Shown: positions 38,307 through 47,893 of the stretch, piece after piece | Position numbering within the stretch: position 1 is the first letter of the stretch | Layout of the letters: every line of letters starts with the position of its first letter | Assembly: GCF_003298505.1 (NCBI RefSeq) | Contig: NZ_QNGB01000006.1 | Span: 108,559 to 172,558 of the forward strand | Direction: 5' to 3' | Length of the DNA: 64,000 nt | Source of the DNA: Roseovarius sp. TE539 | Lineage (GTDB): Bacteria > Pseudomonadota > Alphaproteobacteria > Rhodobacterales > Rhodobacteraceae | Notes under the pieces: generated by a model | What the model saw: the letters and a program-made list of their open reading frames with translations, nothing else | The model's database searches: none | What the model was told of the DNA's origin: nothing | Position numbers and translations under genes: made by a program

Positions 38307-39212
38307 ATGTCGAATTCCGAAAGTTTTGATACCTGCAGATTGATCTGTTGGGCACTTGCCGCAATCATCGGTCTGGTGGTGCTGGTGTCTGTCGCGTCGG
38401 CCACCGGGTTTCTGGTGGCCTTGCTGATCGGCGTTGCCCTGGCGGCGTTGCTCGGGCTTGCGACGACCCGGATCTTCTGCACCGGCGGACGTATCCTTTC
38501 TTCCGATGATGCCGCCGCCAGCGCGGCGTCCGCTGCGGGATCGGTCAGGGATCGCGCGGCCGGCGCCGCCGAGGCGGCCAAGAACAAGGCGGCCGAAGCC
38601 GCGAAAGCCACCGAGGAAAAGGCCGCGAAAACCGCGAAGGCCGCCGAGGAAAAGGCCGAGTCCGCGGCCAGGGCGGCAGAAGAAAAGGCCTCCGAGACCG
38701 TGGAAACCGTGCGGGGCAAGGCGCAGGATGCGGTTGGCGCCACCGGGTCGGGAGACCCCGAAGACAAGGACGAGGAGGCGCCCAAAGTGGCCTCGGGAAC
38801 GGTTCTCGACGGCGAGGAAGAACTTGCGCAGCGCAAGGGGGAATGGCGTTACGAAGGCGGTGACGGCTCCGGCAGCGGCGCATCGGCGGCCGATGGCGAT
38901 GACGCCCGCGGCGGGGATAGCGAGGGCCGGCGGCCTGCGGCCCTGGAGGCTGCGCGCGGCGGCCGGCCCGACGACCTCAAGCAGATCAAGGGCGTCGGTC
39001 CCAAGCTGGAGCAGATGCTGAACGGTATGGGCTTTTATCATTTCGACCAGATCGCAGCCTGGGACGACGAGGAGGTGGCCTGGGTTGACGGAAACATAAA
39101 GGGTTTCAAGGGCAGGGTCAGCCGCGACGGCTGGGTGGAGCAGGCAAAGGTGCTTGCCGCTGGCGGTGAAACCGAATTTTCCAAACGGGTCGGGGACGGC
39201 GACGTTTACTGA
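38307..39212 (+). CDS. membrane/coiled-coil protein sharing the NuoE C-terminal domain
   Basis: A 301-residue protein: two N-terminal hydrophobic helices (about 11-31 and 33-53), then an Ala/Lys/Glu-rich segment of near-repeats of the KAAEEKAE type (about 72-135) predicted as a long helix or coiled coil, an acidic Gly/Asp-rich linker, and an 89-residue C-terminal domain (213-301) with DDLKQIKGVGPKLEQMLNGM that parallels the end of NuoE. GGAGGG precedes ATG 38307. It looks like a membrane anchor carrying a copy of the NuoE tail, perhaps for assembly or anchoring of the peripheral arm. Confidence 0.8.
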   Translation: MSNSESFDTCRLICWALAAIIGLVVLVSVASATGFLVALLIGVALAALLGLATTRIFCTGGRILSSDDAAASAASAAGSVRDRAAGAAEAAKNKAAEAAKATEEKAAKTAKAAEEKAESAARAAEEKASETVETVRGKAQDAVGATGSGDPEDKDEEAPKVASGTVLDGEEELAQRKGEWRYEGGDGSGSGASAADGDDARGGDSEGRRPAALEAARGGRPDDLKQIKGVGPKLEQMLNGMGFYHFDQIAAWDDEEVAWVDGNIKGFKGRVSRDGWVEQAKVLAAGGETEFSKRVGDGDVY

Positions 39213-39217
39213 AGCGG

Positions 39218-39445
39218 ATGACGATGGCGGACGGCGACCAACAGATTGCGCGAAAGGGCCGGTTCACCGCGTTGGTTATCGCGGGAACGGCCGTGTTGTG
39301 GGCTCTCGCGACGTTCATCGGCGGACAGATGGGATTGGACAACCGGACCAGGGCACTGTTCGACCTGCTGGCACTGGCCGGCTTTGTCTGGGCCTTCATT
39401 TTGATCTACCAAATCTGGCGTGCGCGCCAGAGCAATCAGGGGTAA
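39218..39445 (+). CDS. two-helix membrane protein, DUF5337-like
   Basis: A 75-residue protein with two membrane helices (about 18-37 and 48-67) and the segment [18 protein letters not shown] between them. It resembles, from memory, the DUF5337 family found beside nuo genes in Rhodobacterales. It lies five bases after the coiled-coil gene and four before nuoF. ATG 39218 or 39224 are both possible. Function unknown. Confidence 0.7.
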   Translation: MTMADGDQQIARKGRFTALVIAGTAVLWALATFIGGQMGLDNRTRALFDLLALAGFVWAFILIYQIWRARQSNQG

Positions 39446-39449
39446 CGGG

Positions 39450-40745
39450 ATGCTGAAAGACGAAGATCGCATCTTCACCAACCTTTACGGGATGCATGAC
39501 CGCAGCCTGAAGGGCGCCAGGGCGCGGGGACATTGGGACGGCACCGCCGGGATGATCCGGCAGGGCCGGGACTGGATCGTTGAGCAGATGAAAGCCAGCG
39601 GGCTGCGCGGGCGCGGCGGTGCCGGCTTTCCGACCGGCCTGAAATGGTCGTTCATGCCCAAGGAAAGCGACGGCCGGCCAGCGTATCTGGTTGTCAATGC
39701 AGACGAATCCGAGCCCGGAACCTGCAAGGACCGCGAGATCATGCGCCACGATCCGCACACCCTGATCGAAGGCTGCCTGATCGCAAGTTTCGCGATGAAC
39801 GCGCATGCCTGTTTCATTTATATCCGCGGGGAATACATCCGGGAACGGGAAGTTCTTCAGGCGGCGATTGACGAAGCCTATGAGGACGGGCTGATCGGAC
39901 GGAATGCCTGCGGTTCCGGATGGGATTTCGATCTTTACCTGACCCACGGTGCCGGCGCCTACATTTGCGGCGAGGAAACCGCGCTTCTGGAAAGCCTGGA
40001 GGGCAAGAAGGGCATGCCGCGGATGAAGCCACCGTTTCCCGCGATGGCGGGTGTCTACGGCTGCCCGACCACGGTCAACAATGTCGAATCTATCGCCGTG
40101 GTGCCAACGATCCTCAGGCGCGGCCCCGAATGGTTCGCCTCCTTCGGGCGCGCCAACAACACCGGCACCAAGATCTATGCGATCTCGGGGCATGTGAACA
40201 CGCCGTGTGTGGTCGAGGACGAGATGTCGCTCTCCTTCGAGGAACTCATCGAAACCCATTGTGGCGGTATCCGTGGCGGATGGGGCAACCTGAAGGCAGT
40301 GATTCCCGGCGGCTCCTCGGTGCCGTGCGTCCGCGGCGAGAACATTCGCGACGCGGTGATGGATTTCGACGGTCTGAAGGAGTGCGGCTCCTCGTTGGGC
40401 ACGGCGGCGGTCATTGTGATGGATCAGTCGACGGACATCATCAAGGCGATCTGGCGGCTTTCCAAGTTCTACAAGCACGAAAGCTGCGGACAGTGCACAC
40501 CCTGCCGGGAAGGGACCGGATGGATGATGCGGGTCATGGACCGGCTGGTCCGGGGCGAAGCCGAGGTCGAGGAAATCGACATGCTGTTCGATGTGTCCAA
40601 GCAGGTCGAGGGGCATACGATCTGTGCCCTGGGCGATGCCGCGGCGTGGCCCATTCAGGGCCTGATCCGGAATTTCCGGGACGAGATCGAGGATCGCATC
40701 AAGGCGCAGAAATCCGGCCGCGTCAGCGCGGTCGCGGCCGAATGA
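39450..40745 (+). CDS. nuoF: NADH-quinone oxidoreductase subunit F
   Basis: A 431-residue subunit that binds NADH and [23 protein letters not shown] and [16 protein letters not shown] form the FMN/NADH site; [18 protein letters not shown] is conserved; [15 protein letters not shown] with a later cysteine in HTICALGDA binds the [4Fe-4S] cluster N3. ATG 39450 is four bases after the preceding stop. Confidence 0.98.
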   Translation: MLKDEDRIFTNLYGMHDRSLKGARARGHWDGTAGMIRQGRDWIVEQMKASGLRGRGGAGFPTGLKWSFMPKESDGRPAYLVVNADESEPGTCKDREIMRHDPHTLIEGCLIASFAMNAHACFIYIRGEYIREREVLQAAIDEAYEDGLIGRNACGSGWDFDLYLTHGAGAYICGEETALLESLEGKKGMPRMKPPFPAMAGVYGCPTTVNNVESIAVVPTILRRGPEWFASFGRANNTGTKIYAISGHVNTPCVVEDEMSLSFEELIETHCGGIRGGWGNLKAVIPGGSSVPCVRGENIRDAVMDFDGLKECGSSLGTAAVIVMDQSTDIIKAIWRLSKFYKHESCGQCTPCREGTGWMMRVMDRLVRGEAEVEEIDMLFDVSKQVEGHTICALGDAAAWPIQGLIRNFRDEIEDRIKAQKSGRVSAVAAE

Positions 40746-40803
40746 AGGCGCACGCCACGCGGGTGGCGGGCTGAATGATTGGCTGAAGGCAGGAGATATG
40801 CAC

Positions 40804-41148
40804 ATGAAGCGCAGGATCGGATTGGCGGGACATGCGATCATGGCGGCATTGTTGTGTGCGGCGGGACCGGCGGCCGCCGAAACAGTGCGGTCGAAGACTT
40901 ACGAGGCGACAGCCGAGCGTCGTACCGTGACCCTGAACAGCGATGCCGGCAAATCCATTCGGGCGGAACAGGTGCTGATCGGCATGAAGCGGCGGGACGG
41001 CAACCTGATCGGTGATGCGGAACTGGCGCAGGCGGTCGGCTTCGCCGAACGGCTGGCCTGTGGCGAACGCACCGTTCTGGTGTCTCTGGTCCTTGGTGTT
41101 GAGGACGGGCTGGCGCGCTATGACGTGCTGTGTCAGAGCGGCGGCTGA
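40804..41148 (+). CDS. small exported protein between nuoF and nuoG, unknown
   Basis: A 114-residue protein with a Sec signal peptide (cleavage after PAAA, about residue 24) and a mature domain with two cysteines (RLACGERT and DVLCQSGG), likely a disulfide. ATG 40804 is preferred over ATG 40798 because AGGAG at 40791-40795 is then eight bases away. One of three small envelope proteins in this part of the nuo operon. No family recognised. Confidence 0.65.
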   Translation: MKRRIGLAGHAIMAALLCAAGPAAAETVRSKTYEATAERRTVTLNSDAGKSIRAEQVLIGMKRRDGNLIGDAELAQAVGFAERLACGERTVLVSLVLGVEDGLARYDVLCQSGG

Positions 41149-41181
41149 GAGGATGATGGAACGTCAGGAAGGCATGATGAA

Positions 41182-41253
41182 ATGACCGATGCGATGGCAG
41201 TATACGCACAGGCGGTGGCCGCGATGGCGATCCGGGAGGCATTTCAGGAATGA
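41182..41253 (+). CDS. possible 23-residue leader peptide ORF
   Basis: AGGAAGG at 41166-41172 precedes ATG 41182; the 23-codon frame is Ala/Met-rich and its stop overlaps the next ATG by four bases (ATGA at 41250). Position and spacing suit a translationally coupled leader, but it is too short to support by composition. Confidence 0.25.
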   Translation: MTDAMAVYAQAVAAMAIREAFQE

Positions 41254-41597
41254 CGATGGCGCGTATCCGCATCGGCCTTTTTTGTCTGGCGGGGGCGTTT
41301 GCCATGGCGGCCTGCGGCAAGCCGGGTGATCGAACGTTGTTCGATGGCAACTATTATCCCGTCAAGCTGCAGGAGGATCGTGATGATCGCCGGGCCTTCA
41401 CGGTCAGCGTGCGCAATACGGAGCAGGGGCTTGCCGGCGCCCGCGAGGCGGGACGCCACGAAGGGGTGCGGTTCTGCGTGGAAACTTTTGGCAGTTCCGA
41501 CATTGCCTGGAAAAATGGCGGGCCGGACGCACCCGAAGCGGCGCTTCTGCGCAGCGGCGGTGATCTGATCTTTTCCGGACGGTGCAGGGAATGGTAG
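41250..41597 (+). CDS. small putative lipoprotein between nuoF and nuoG
   Basis: A 115-residue protein whose signal sequence ends in a lipobox (MAAC, lipidated Cys near residue 22). The mature part includes RTLFDGNYYPVKLQ, VRFCVETFGSSDIAW and ends SGRCREW; the two remaining cysteines could form a disulfide. Predicted to sit in the periplasm, anchored to the inner or outer membrane. Not a known complex I subunit. Followed by 127 bases without a gene before the DUF5333-like gene. Confidence 0.68.
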   Translation: MTMARIRIGLFCLAGAFAMAACGKPGDRTLFDGNYYPVKLQEDRDDRRAFTVSVRNTEQGLAGAREAGRHEGVRFCVETFGSSDIAWKNGGPDAPEAALLRSGGDLIFSGRCREW

Positions 41598-41724
41598 GTG
41601 GAACCATCACCATATGCAGGATACACGCTGCCTGTTATTGCATGACAGGCGGGGGTGTTGGTCCCTGCGCCGTGGGGAGGCGTGTGTCAACATGTCCTCC
41701 GCATCGTGCAAAAGGAGGTCCGTC

Positions 41725-42135
41725 ATGCGCTTTGTTATGATACTGACCGTGCTGTCCGGCGTGGGGTTCGGCGCTGCCGCGGCGGCCGATGCGCGGCCGG
41801 GCCTCTCGTCGGAGGATGACATCAATGCGGGACTTCTGGCCGTGGGTATCGCCGACGAGATACGGAAGAATTGCGACAGTATCCAGGGCCGCGTATTCAA
41901 GGCGCTCATCTACATGAAGGGCCTTGAACGGATGGCCCGCGCCCGCGGGTATTCCGACGCCGAGATCGACGCCTATGTCGACAGCGACGAAGAAGAGGCC
42001 AGATTGCGCCGCAAGGGCGAAGCCTACCTGGCCGCAAAGGGGGTCGATCCGTCCCGTCCCGACACGTTCTGCGCCCTCGGTCAGGCCGAGATCGCCAATG
42101 GCAGTTCGATCGGCATATTTCTGAAAGCAAAGTGA
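41725..42135 (+). CDS. exported DUF5333-like protein upstream of nuoG
   Basis: A 136-residue protein with a signal peptide (residues 1-20) and a mature helical domain: LSSEDDINAGLLAVGIADEI, two cysteines (KNCDSI and TFCALG) and KALIYMKGLERMARARGYSD. It resembles the DUF5333 family, which I recall as a Rhodobacterales nuo-operon protein. The ribosome binding site AAAGGAGG (41711-41718) is the strongest in the operon, suggesting high expression. Six bases separate it from nuoG. Confidence 0.72.
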   Translation: MRFVMILTVLSGVGFGAAAAADARPGLSSEDDINAGLLAVGIADEIRKNCDSIQGRVFKALIYMKGLERMARARGYSDAEIDAYVDSDEEEARLRRKGEAYLAAKGVDPSRPDTFCALGQAEIANGSSIGIFLKAK

Positions 42136-42141
42136 GCAACC

Positions 42142-44154
42142 ATGGCTGACCTACGCAAAATCCTGATTGACGGCTCCGAGGTCGAGGTTGACGGGCGCAT
42201 GACCCTCATCCAGGCCTGTGAACAAGCCGGGGTGGAAATCCCGCGTTTCTGCTATCACGAGCGGCTGTCCATCGCGGGCAATTGCCGGATGTGTCTTGTC
42301 GAGGTGACACCGGGTCCGCCGAAACCGGCCGCCTCCTGCGCGATGCAGGTCAAGGATCTCCGGCCCGGCCCGGAGGGCGAACTGCCGCATGTCAAGACCA
42401 ACACGCCGATGGTGCGAAAGGCCCGCGAGGGGGTGATGGAGTTCCTGCTCATCAATCACCCGCTGGATTGCCCGATCTGCGACCAGGGCGGCGAGTGCGA
42501 CCTGCAGGATCAGGCCATGGCCTACGGTGTCGATTTCAGCCGCTTCCGCGAACCCAAGCGCGCGGTGGACGATCTCGACCTCGGTCCGCTGGTCGAAACG
42601 CACATGACGCGCTGCATTTCCTGTACCCGCTGCGTGCGCTTCACGACCGAGGTCGCCGGTATCAGCAAGATGGGCCAGACCGGACGTGGAGAGGATGCCG
42701 AGATCACGTCCTATCTGGGCGAGACGCTGGATTCGGAACTGCAGGGCAACATCATCGACCTGTGCCCGGTGGGGGCCCTGACATCGAAGCCTTACGCGTT
42801 CACCGCACGGCCGTGGGAACTTTCCAAGACCGAGACGATCGATGTCATGGATGCGCTCGGCAGCAATATCCGGGTCGACACGAAGGGACGCGAAGTGATG
42901 CGTATCCTGCCGCGCAACCATGACGGGGTGAACGAGGAATGGATTTCCGACAAGACCCGTTTCGTCTGGGACGGGCTGCGCCGCCAGCGTCTTGACAGGC
43001 CCTATGTGCGCGAGAACGGCAAGCTGCGCCCGGCCGGCTGGGGGGAAGCCCTTGAAACGGCCGCACAGGCGGTCAGGGGCGCCGGCAGCGTCGCCGGGCT
43101 GGTCGGAGATCTGGCCCCGGTCGAGGCGGCCTTTGCCTTGCGTCAGCTTGTCGGGGGGCAGGGTGGCAAGGTCGAATGCCGCACCGATGGTGCAAGGCTG
43201 CCGCGTGATAACCGATCAGCGTATGTCGGGAACGCCCGGATCGAGGATATCGACACCGCGAAGGCGATCTATCTCATCGGCACGAACCCGCGGGACGAGG
43301 CACCGGTTCTCAATGCGCGCATCCGCAAGGCCTGGTTGCGCGGCGCCGAGGTGACCCATGTTGGCCAGCACGCAGACCTGACATATGACGCCACGCAACT
43401 GGGGGCCGGAAACCGCTATCTTCTGCGTCTGGTCAACGGGGCCGAGCCGACTGAGGGCGCCCTGGTGATTCTCGGTCAGGGTGGCGTGTGTGACGGCAAC
43501 GGCGCGGCCGTCATGAGCCAGGCCATGCAGTTGACCGAAAAACTGGGCGGCAGGCTTCTGGTTCTGCATACGGCCGCGGCGCGCGTGGGGGCAATGGATG
43601 CCGGCTGCACGACCGAAGGCGGTGTGGATGCGGCCCTTGACGGGGCAGACGTTGTCTACAACCTGGGCGCTGACGAAATCGCGGTCCCGGACGGTCCGTT
43701 CGTCATCTACCAGGGCAGCCACGGGGATCGTGGTGCACACCGTGCCGACGTGATCCTGCCGGCGGCGGCCTATACCGAAGAACAAGGGCTGTTCGTCAAT
43801 ACCGAGGGGCGCCCGCAACTGGCGCTTAGGGCCGGCCACCCGCCCGGCGAGGCCAAGGAAAACTGGGCGATCCTGCGTGCATTGTCGGGTGAGATCGGAT
43901 CGGTCCTGCCCTATGACAGCCTGCCGCAACTGCGCCGGGCGCTGGTCGAAGAGGTTCCGCACCTTGCGCGCATAGACGAAGTTCCCGAAAACGACTGGAC
44001 ACTGGTTCCGTCCATCGAACTGGGCAGCGGACAGATGGGGCGGGCGATCTCGGATCACTACCTGAGCAACCCGATCGCGCGGGCCAGCGAGCTGATGGCG
44101 CAACTCAGCGCCGAGGCCCGCGCGCGCCGGGACGGCCGGATGGCGGCGGAGTGA
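42142..44154 (+). CDS. nuoG: NADH-quinone oxidoreductase subunit G
   Basis: The 670-residue 75-kDa-type subunit. N-terminal [2Fe-2S] cluster N1b in [38 protein letters not shown] supplies the His/Cys ligands of N5; [10 protein letters not shown] and a later LCPVGAL cysteine bind N4; the rest is a molybdopterin-oxidoreductase-like fold without cofactor. Begins [15 protein letters not shown]. Its stop TGA shares a base with the next start (TGATG). Confidence 0.97.
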   Translation: MADLRKILIDGSEVEVDGRMTLIQACEQAGVEIPRFCYHERLSIAGNCRMCLVEVTPGPPKPAASCAMQVKDLRPGPEGELPHVKTNTPMVRKAREGVMEFLLINHPLDCPICDQGGECDLQDQAMAYGVDFSRFREPKRAVDDLDLGPLVETHMTRCISCTRCVRFTTEVAGISKMGQTGRGEDAEITSYLGETLDSELQGNIIDLCPVGALTSKPYAFTARPWELSKTETIDVMDALGSNIRVDTKGREVMRILPRNHDGVNEEWISDKTRFVWDGLRRQRLDRPYVRENGKLRPAGWGEALETAAQAVRGAGSVAGLVGDLAPVEAAFALRQLVGGQGGKVECRTDGARLPRDNRSAYVGNARIEDIDTAKAIYLIGTNPRDEAPVLNARIRKAWLRGAEVTHVGQHADLTYDATQLGAGNRYLLRLVNGAEPTEGALVILGQGGVCDGNGAAVMSQAMQLTEKLGGRLLVLHTAAARVGAMDAGCTTEGGVDAALDGADVVYNLGADEIAVPDGPFVIYQGSHGDRGAHRADVILPAAAYTEEQGLFVNTEGRPQLALRAGHPPGEAKENWAILRALSGEIGSVLPYDSLPQLRRALVEEVPHLARIDEVPENDWTLVPSIELGSGQMGRAISDHYLSNPIARASELMAQLSAEARARRDGRMAAE

Positions 44155-44558
44155 TGCGGCGCGTGGCCCTGTCTCCGCCCGTGGCGGTGGTGCTTGCGGG
44201 CGCGGTTTCGGGCTGCGAGGCGGCACCCGGTGACAACGAGACGGCGTTCAAACCGGATTATCGGGGCATTGAGACGCGGCTTCTGGACGGGGATCTGGTG
44301 AATTTCCACGTCACCATGGGCGGGGCCCGCGACGGAACGGATGTTGACCGTTACGCGGAATGCGCGGCGGCGCAATACGCGCTCATCCGGGGGTACGGAT
44401 TCGCACGGCACGTTCGAACGAATATTTCCGAAGAGGGTGGAATCTGGCGCGGCGATGCGGTTTATACGATATCGTCGGCGCTGCCGCGCGGGCTGAAGAC
44501 GATCGACGCCGAAGTCGTCGCCGCGGATTGCGCGGAAAACGGAATACCGATGGTATGA
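44154..44558 (+). CDS. small putative lipoprotein between nuoG and nuoH
   Basis: A 134-residue protein with a lipobox (VSGC, near residue 21). The mature domain has a strand-rich opening ([16 protein letters not shown]), a cysteine in [12 protein letters not shown] and another in VAADCAENG, compatible with a disulfide. Start-stop overlap with nuoG and seven bases to nuoH put it firmly in the operon. It resembles the 41250 lipoprotein in plan, not clearly in sequence. Confidence 0.7.
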   Translation: MRRVALSPPVAVVLAGAVSGCEAAPGDNETAFKPDYRGIETRLLDGDLVNFHVTMGGARDGTDVDRYAECAAAQYALIRGYGFARHVRTNISEEGGIWRGDAVYTISSALPRGLKTIDAEVVAADCAENGIPMV

Positions 44559-44565
44559 GGGACTG

Positions 44566-45603
44566 ATGGCAGACTTCTTTACAACCCCGCTCGGGATTGC
44601 GGTGATCATCGTGGCGCAGTGCCTGGCCGTGCTGGGCTTCGTCATGATCAGCCTGCTCGTGCTGGTCTATGGTGATCGCAAGATCTGGGCTGCGGTACAG
44701 ATGCGCCGCGGCCCCAACGTGGTGGGTATTTACGGACTTCTGCAAACGATCGCCGACGCGCTGAAATATGTGGTCAAGGAAGTGGTCGTTCCGGCGGGCG
44801 CCGACCGTACCGTTTTTCTGCTGGCACCGCTTACAAGTTTCGTTTTGGCGGTGATCGCCTGGGCGGTGATCCCGTTCAACGAGAACTGGGTTCTTTCGGA
44901 TATCAATGTCGCGATTCTCTATGTCTTCGCGGTTTCCTCTCTTGAAGTTTATGGCGTGATAATGGGGGGGTGGGCCTCGAACTCAAAGTACCCGTTCCTC
45001 GGGTCTTTGCGCTCGGCCGCGCAGATGATTTCCTATGAAGTCTCGATCGGGCTGATCATCATCGGGGTCATCATCTCGACCGGGAGCATGAATTTCGGGT
45101 CCATCGTCGCGGCACAGGACACGGCGTACGGCTTCTTCGGCTGGTACTGGTTGCCGCACCTGCCGATGGTGTTCCTGTTCTTCATCTCGGCGCTGGCGGA
45201 AACCAACCGGCCACCATTCGACCTGCCGGAAGCGGAATCGGAACTGGTGGCTGGCTATCAGGTGGAATATTCCGCAACGCCCTTCCTGCTCTTCATGGCC
45301 GGGGAATACATCGCCATCTTCCTGATGTGCGCGCTCACGTCGCTGCTTTTCTTCGGCGGCTGGCTGAGCCCGATCCCGGGCCTGCCCGACGGGGCGATCT
45401 GGATGGTCGGAAAGATGTTCTTCTTCTTCTTCATCTTCGCGATGATAAAGGCCATCACCCCGCGTTACCGCTACGATCAGCTGATGCGCATCGGCTGGAA
45501 GGTGTTCCTGCCGCTCAGCCTGGGTTGGGTGGTTATCGTGTCGTTCCTGGCAAAATTCGAGGTCCTGGGCGGGTTCTGGGCCCGTTGGGCTATGGGAGGC
45601 TGA
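44566..45603 (+). CDS. nuoH: NADH-quinone oxidoreductase subunit H
   Basis: A 345-residue membrane subunit with eight helices that forms the quinone-entry region. Conserved features: [18 protein letters not shown], the [20 protein letters not shown] loop, [20 protein letters not shown] and a C-terminal [17 protein letters not shown]. It is followed after six bases by a methyltransferase-like gene rather than nuoI. Confidence 0.98.
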   Translation: MADFFTTPLGIAVIIVAQCLAVLGFVMISLLVLVYGDRKIWAAVQMRRGPNVVGIYGLLQTIADALKYVVKEVVVPAGADRTVFLLAPLTSFVLAVIAWAVIPFNENWVLSDINVAILYVFAVSSLEVYGVIMGGWASNSKYPFLGSLRSAAQMISYEVSIGLIIIGVIISTGSMNFGSIVAAQDTAYGFFGWYWLPHLPMVFLFFISALAETNRPPFDLPEAESELVAGYQVEYSATPFLLFMAGEYIAIFLMCALTSLLFFGGWLSPIPGLPDGAIWMVGKMFFFFFIFAMIKAITPRYRYDQLMRIGWKVFLPLSLGWVVIVSFLAKFEVLGGFWARWAMGG

Positions 45604-45609
45604 TACCCC

Positions 45610-46380
45610 GTGGGTGTGGATTATGTCCTTTTTGACAGGCTCGTGGAGCTTTCGACCCGGTTTCAACCGGACGGTCGGACGCTGATGCTGGGCCGTCAGG
45701 GGTTCAAGGTCCAGGGAAAACAGCGACGGCACTACAAGCGGTCCCTGCGGCGCAACAGGATCGAGGTGGCATATTCCGATTTCCTTCAAGAAGACGGCTA
45801 TGCCGAAACGCTTCTTCGCAAGCTGGGCTTCGGCGACGTCGAGACGATGGATTTCTCGGACTACGAAGGCGCAACGGTGCTGCACGATCTCAATCATCTG
45901 CCACCGCCCGAGCTTGAAGGGCAATTCGACATGATTCTGGACGGCGGCACGATCGAACATGTGTTCAACGTGCCCAATGCGCTGGAATGCGTGTACCGGA
46001 TGCTCAGGCCGGGCGGGCGGCTGATTTCGAACAACGGTCTTAACGGGTGGCACGGGCATGGCATGTACCAGTTCAACCCCGAACTGGTCTGGACATTCTG
46101 GCACCGTGCCTGCAACTGCCGGGTCATCGACTGCCGGGCCATTCCGATTGATCCGGACATCGAGGGGTTTGGCCACGTCCGGCTCAGCGACCCGGCGATC
46201 ACCGGGCGGCGGCTGCGCCTGCGGGGCAAGATCGGGCCGGGCCGGACCTATCTGTATTACGAAGTGGAAAAAACGGAAACGTCACACTTGCCTGACATTG
46301 CGCTGCAAAGCGACTATGAGACGCGCTGGCAAGGTCATGCGACCGCCGGCGAGACCCGGCTGGAACATCCCAGGAGCTGA
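45610..46380 (+). CDS. SAM-dependent methyltransferase-like protein inserted between nuoH and nuoI
   Basis: A 256-residue class I methyltransferase-like protein. DFSDYEGATVLHDLN (81-95) is in the motif II region and FDMILDGGTIEHVFN (106-120) with LRPGGRLISNN is the post-motif region; GHGMYQFNPEL (149-159) matches a subfamily usually seen in glycan clusters. The first motif reads LGRQGF (27-32) instead of GxGxG, so SAM binding may be altered. GTG 45610 is the only start near nuoH. Complex I assembly methyltransferases exist in mitochondria (NDUFAF5, NDUFAF7), but no direct homology is claimed. Confidence 0.8.
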   Translation: MGVDYVLFDRLVELSTRFQPDGRTLMLGRQGFKVQGKQRRHYKRSLRRNRIEVAYSDFLQEDGYAETLLRKLGFGDVETMDFSDYEGATVLHDLNHLPPPELEGQFDMILDGGTIEHVFNVPNALECVYRMLRPGGRLISNNGLNGWHGHGMYQFNPELVWTFWHRACNCRVIDCRAIPIDPDIEGFGHVRLSDPAITGRRLRLRGKIGPGRTYLYYEVEKTETSHLPDIALQSDYETRWQGHATAGETRLEHPRS

Positions 46381-46383
46381 GAC

Positions 46384-46878
46384 ATGACGCAAATCGACTA
46401 TGGCCGTGCGGCGGGGTATTTCCTGCTCAAGGATTTCATCAAGGGCTTCGGGCTGGGGCTCAGGTATTTCTTCGCACCGAAAGCAACCTTGAACTATCCG
46501 CATGAAAAAGGGCCTCTTTCCCCGCGATTCCGGGGGGAGCATGCGCTCAGGCGTTATCCCAACGGCGAGGAACGCTGCATCGCGTGCAAGCTGTGCGAGG
46601 CGATTTGCCCCGCACAGGCCATCACGATCGACGCCGAACCGCGTGATGACGGCTCGCGCCGAACCACGCGCTACGACATTGACATGACGAAGTGCATCTA
46701 TTGCGGTTTCTGCCAGGAGGCGTGTCCGGTAGATGCGATCGTGGAAGGCCCGAATTTCGAATTCGCCACCGAGACGCGTGAAGAGCTTTTCTACGACAAG
46801 GCGAAACTTCTGGAGAATGGCGACCGCTGGGAAGCCGAGATCGCCCGCAATCTCGAACTGGACGCACCTTACAGATGA
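46384..46878 (+). CDS. nuoI: NADH-quinone oxidoreductase subunit I
   Basis: A 164-residue subunit with two [4Fe-4S] clusters (N6a, N6b): [12 protein letters not shown] and [12 protein letters not shown], plus the typical N-terminal amphipathic helix and [23 protein letters not shown] 46384 is three bases after the methyltransferase stop. Its own stop overlaps the next start (ATGA). Confidence 0.98.
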   Translation: MTQIDYGRAAGYFLLKDFIKGFGLGLRYFFAPKATLNYPHEKGPLSPRFRGEHALRRYPNGEERCIACKLCEAICPAQAITIDAEPRDDGSRRTTRYDIDMTKCIYCGFCQEACPVDAIVEGPNFEFATETREELFYDKAKLLENGDRWEAEIARNLELDAPYR

Positions 46879-47288
46879 CCGATCAGAAAAACCCCTTCGA
46901 GCTGATGATGGCGCAGGCGCAGGAGATGGCGAAGGCCATGAACCCTGCCCTTGAATCTTTCTCGCCCAAGGGGTTGGAAAAGATGTGGCCGACGATGCCC
47001 AAGGAATTCATGGAGATGAGTTTCGGGCGTGGGCTCAACAAGGACGGGCTGGACGCCAAGACGCGGCTGCTTCTGACGCTGGCGGGGTTGACGATGCTGG
47101 GGGCCCAGAGCGATACGCATGTGCGGATGACCGTGCGCCACGCGCTGGAAGCAGGGGCGACCAAGGACGAGATTGCCGAGACCATCGCGCAGATGTCGAT
47201 GTTCGCGGGGATCCCGTCCATGACCCGGGCGATGGAGATCGCGCGGGAGGTGCTGGAAGAGGACAGGAAAGAGGAACCCGGGACATGA
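46875..47288 (+). CDS. carboxymuconolactone-decarboxylase-fold protein inserted between nuoI and nuoJ
   Basis: A 137-residue all-helical protein with a CMD/AhpD-like core (about 55-130): [36 protein letters not shown] and [17 protein letters not shown]. The chain contains no cysteine at all, so the CxxC peroxidase centre of AhpD is absent and it resembles gamma-carboxymuconolactone decarboxylase types instead. The N-terminus is Met-rich and helical. ATGA overlaps couple it to nuoI and nuoJ. Role in the operon unknown. Confidence 0.8.
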   Translation: MTDQKNPFELMMAQAQEMAKAMNPALESFSPKGLEKMWPTMPKEFMEMSFGRGLNKDGLDAKTRLLLTLAGLTMLGAQSDTHVRMTVRHALEAGATKDEIAETIAQMSMFAGIPSMTRAMEIAREVLEEDRKEEPGT

Positions 47289-47893
47289 CTATCGCGGCGC
47301 TGTCATTCTATCTTTTTGCGGTTTCGGTTCTGGTGGGGGGGCTGTTCACCGTTATCAGCCGCAATCCCGTCCACTCGGTTCTCTGGCTGATACTTGCCTT
47401 CATCAGTTCCGCCGGCTTGTTCGTGCTTCTCGGGGCCGAATTCGTGGCGATGCTCCTTATCATTGTCTATGTCGGCGCCGTCGCGGTGCTGTTCCTTTTC
47501 GTCGTGATGATGCTCGATGTCGATTTCGCCGAACTCAAGGCCGAGATGGCGAAATACATGCCGCTGGCATTGCTGATAGGCGTGATCCTTTTGATGCAGC
47601 TGGGTTTGGCGTTCGGAAGCTGGGAAACGGCAGAGGGCGCCAAGGGCGCGCGCGCTGCTGTAATTCCTGATGACCGCCATAACACCGAGGCGCTTGGCCT
47701 GCTGCTTTACGACAAGTATTTCCTGCTGTTCCAGCTCGCCGGGCTCATCCTGCTGGTGGCGATGGTCGGTGCGATCGTCCTGACCCTGCGCCACCGTCAG
47801 GACATCAAGCGTCAGGACGTGCTGGCACAGATGTACCGCGATCCGGCGAAAGCGATGGAACTGAAGGACGTGAAACCGGGTCAGGGCCTCTGA
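47285..47893 (+). CDS. nuoJ: NADH-quinone oxidoreductase subunit J
   Basis: A 202-residue, five-helix membrane subunit. [20 protein letters not shown], the pi-bulge helix [21 protein letters not shown] (two parts) and VVMMLDVDF are conserved. ATG 47285 overlaps the CMD stop. A 153-base gap with hairpins follows before nuoK. Confidence 0.97.
   Translation: MTIAALSFYLFAVSVLVGGLFTVISRNPVHSVLWLILAFISSAGLFVLLGAEFVAMLLIIVYVGAVAVLFLFVVMMLDVDFAELKAEMAKYMPLALLIGVILLMQLGLAFGSWETAEGAKGARAAVIPDDRHNTEALGLLLYDKYFLLFQLAGLILLVAMVGAIVLTLRHRQDIKRQDVLAQMYRDPAKAMELKDVKPGQGL

Noticed and set aside
38580..38710. Ala/Lys/Glu repeats read as a DNA repeat array or CRISPR
   Set aside because: The periodicity is protein-coded (KAAEEKAE-type helical repeats), units vary in length and there are no spacers of constant size.
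46875..47288. Calling the CMD-fold protein an AhpD alkylhydroperoxidase
   Set aside because: No cysteine in the chain, so the AhpD CxxC centre is missing.
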